Source: SZUA-448 sp045627185
GTDB taxonomy: Bacteria; Bacillota; Clostridia; Lachnospirales; Lachnospiraceae
Direction: 5' to 3'
DNA: 22,874 nt
Assembly (NCBI GenBank): GCA_045627185.1
Contig: JAZQNE010000043.1
Location: forward strand, 1-22,874
In this document: positions 22,413 through 22,874 of the stretch, one piece after another
Layout: every line of letters starts with the position of its first letter
Position numbering within the stretch: position 1 is the first letter of the stretch
Position numbers and translations under genes: made by a program
The notes under the pieces: generated by a model
What the model was told of the DNA's origin: nothing
Seen by the model: only the letters and a program-made list of their open reading frames with translations
Databases searched by the model: none

Positions 22413-22455
22413 GGGCTCGTAAGACCTGAGAAATCAGGCCTTACGAGCTCTTTTT
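22413..22455 (+). terminator. Intrinsic terminator of tRNA-Leu(AAG)
   Basis: A 17-pair stem with one A-C mismatch and one G-T pair joins 22413-22429 to 22434-22450, capped by a GAAA tetraloop and followed by TTTTT (22451-22455). It starts nine bases after the tRNA. Confidence 0.93.
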
Positions 22456-22577
22456 GTTGTAAGAAAAATGATGTTGGAAGGGTTCCCGGGGGTTCCCTTC
22501 TCCTGCTCCTTTTCGTACTGTTAGGAGAACTCCCAGAAGGATCTTTGTGATTCTTTGGGGGCTTGTTGCGTTACGGC

Positions 22578-22874
22578 TTATTGTGCCGGTGTCGATAGAG
22601 AGCAGGTTGAGCCTGGTACCGGAGTATTCGGAATATTTATTCGATAGAACCGCCAGTGGATTATCTGCCGGATAAGATACATGAACCTGAGATTAACCTT
22701 GCAGCTGTCTTCAAGCTCACGTAAAGAGCAGTAGCCACTTGTCATGAATCCGAAGAGCACCGTTTTCAGCATGTTGACCGGATTATATCTGATTCTTCCC
22801 GTGATGTGTTCAGGAACATTTTTCAGATACTTATTTAAGTCTATTCCCTCCATGAATTGGTCAAATGTGAAGAC
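22578..22874 (-). pseudogene. Transposase fragment (IS1182/IS5-like N-terminal region), truncated
   Basis: The minus-strand frame enters the window open at base 22874 with VFTFDQFMEGIDLNKYLKNV, so its start lies outside. Through residue ~65 of the visible part it reads like the N-terminal domain of an IS1182-type DDE transposase: RIRYNPVNMLKTVLFGFMTS, then GYCSLRELEDSC and NLRFMYLI. After that the family pattern stops, and the frame runs through about 30 unrelated residues (RQIIHWRFYRINIP and onward) to a stop at 22578. None of the catalytic DDE segments is present. The other two frames do not recover transposase-like sequence either, so deletion, insertion or rearrangement is more likely than a simple frameshift. 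An ATG inside the window at 22851-22853 may not be the true start. Family assignment is moderate. Confidence 0.6.

Noticed and set aside
1..22874. CRISPR array, prophage genes or integrase
   Set aside because: No regularly spaced repeats and no phage or integrase motifs were seen on either strand. The only mobile-element trace is the transposase fragment at the right edge.

Overview
The window reads as a chromosomal segment of a low-to-mid-GC Gram-positive anaerobe, most likely class Clostridia (Lachnospiraceae or a relative). The support is AGGAGG-type ribosome sites before almost every gene, TTGACA/TATAAT promoters, a MATE pump, a large chemoreceptor, a hybrid kinase and PlsC/DTD/TelA/LemA-type genes. 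The genus cannot be named from sequence reading alone.

Left part (1-4578, minus strand). A co-directional run is read leftwards from a good promoter at 4659-4687. It encodes a PlsC-like acyltransferase with an inserted zinc ribbon, D-aminoacyl-tRNA deacylase (dtd), an ABC ATPase, its membrane partner (joined as TGATG) and a HIT-family protein cut by the window edge.

Centre-left (4749-9103, plus strand). From the divergent promoter region a consensus promoter, preceded by a tandem 11-bp repeat, drives an XpaC-like and a TelA-like gene. A strong terminator follows, then LemA-, TPM-domain- and YhhN-family genes. This looks like an envelope-stress or envelope-maintenance cluster.

Centre (9170-16577, plus). 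A Methyltransf_32-type methyltransferase is followed by an 860-residue membrane-anchored protein. Its C-terminus resembles a C39 peptidase domain that has lost its cysteine and histidine. Then come phosphopentomutase (deoB), preceded by a 20-bp perfect palindrome, and a hybrid histidine kinase with no partner regulator. A MATE transporter converges on the kinase gene with only 5 bases between the stop codons.

Right part (18011-22874). Two tRNA-Leu genes (anticodons CAG and AAG) with closely matching promoters bracket a divergent pair: a Cache-type chemoreceptor (minus) and an anchored protein with four Ig-like repeats (plus). The latter has a sigma-D/sigma-28-like promoter. A transposase fragment lies at the right edge, beyond the second tRNA's terminator.

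Most promising for new biology: the pseudo-peptidase membrane protein, the possible motility-sigma-controlled Ig-repeat surface protein opposite a chemoreceptor, the tandem-repeat-controlled XpaC/TelA-LemA/TPM cluster, the matched tRNA-Leu promoters and the A34 tRNA-Leu. No CRISPR array, prophage or recognised riboswitch was seen.
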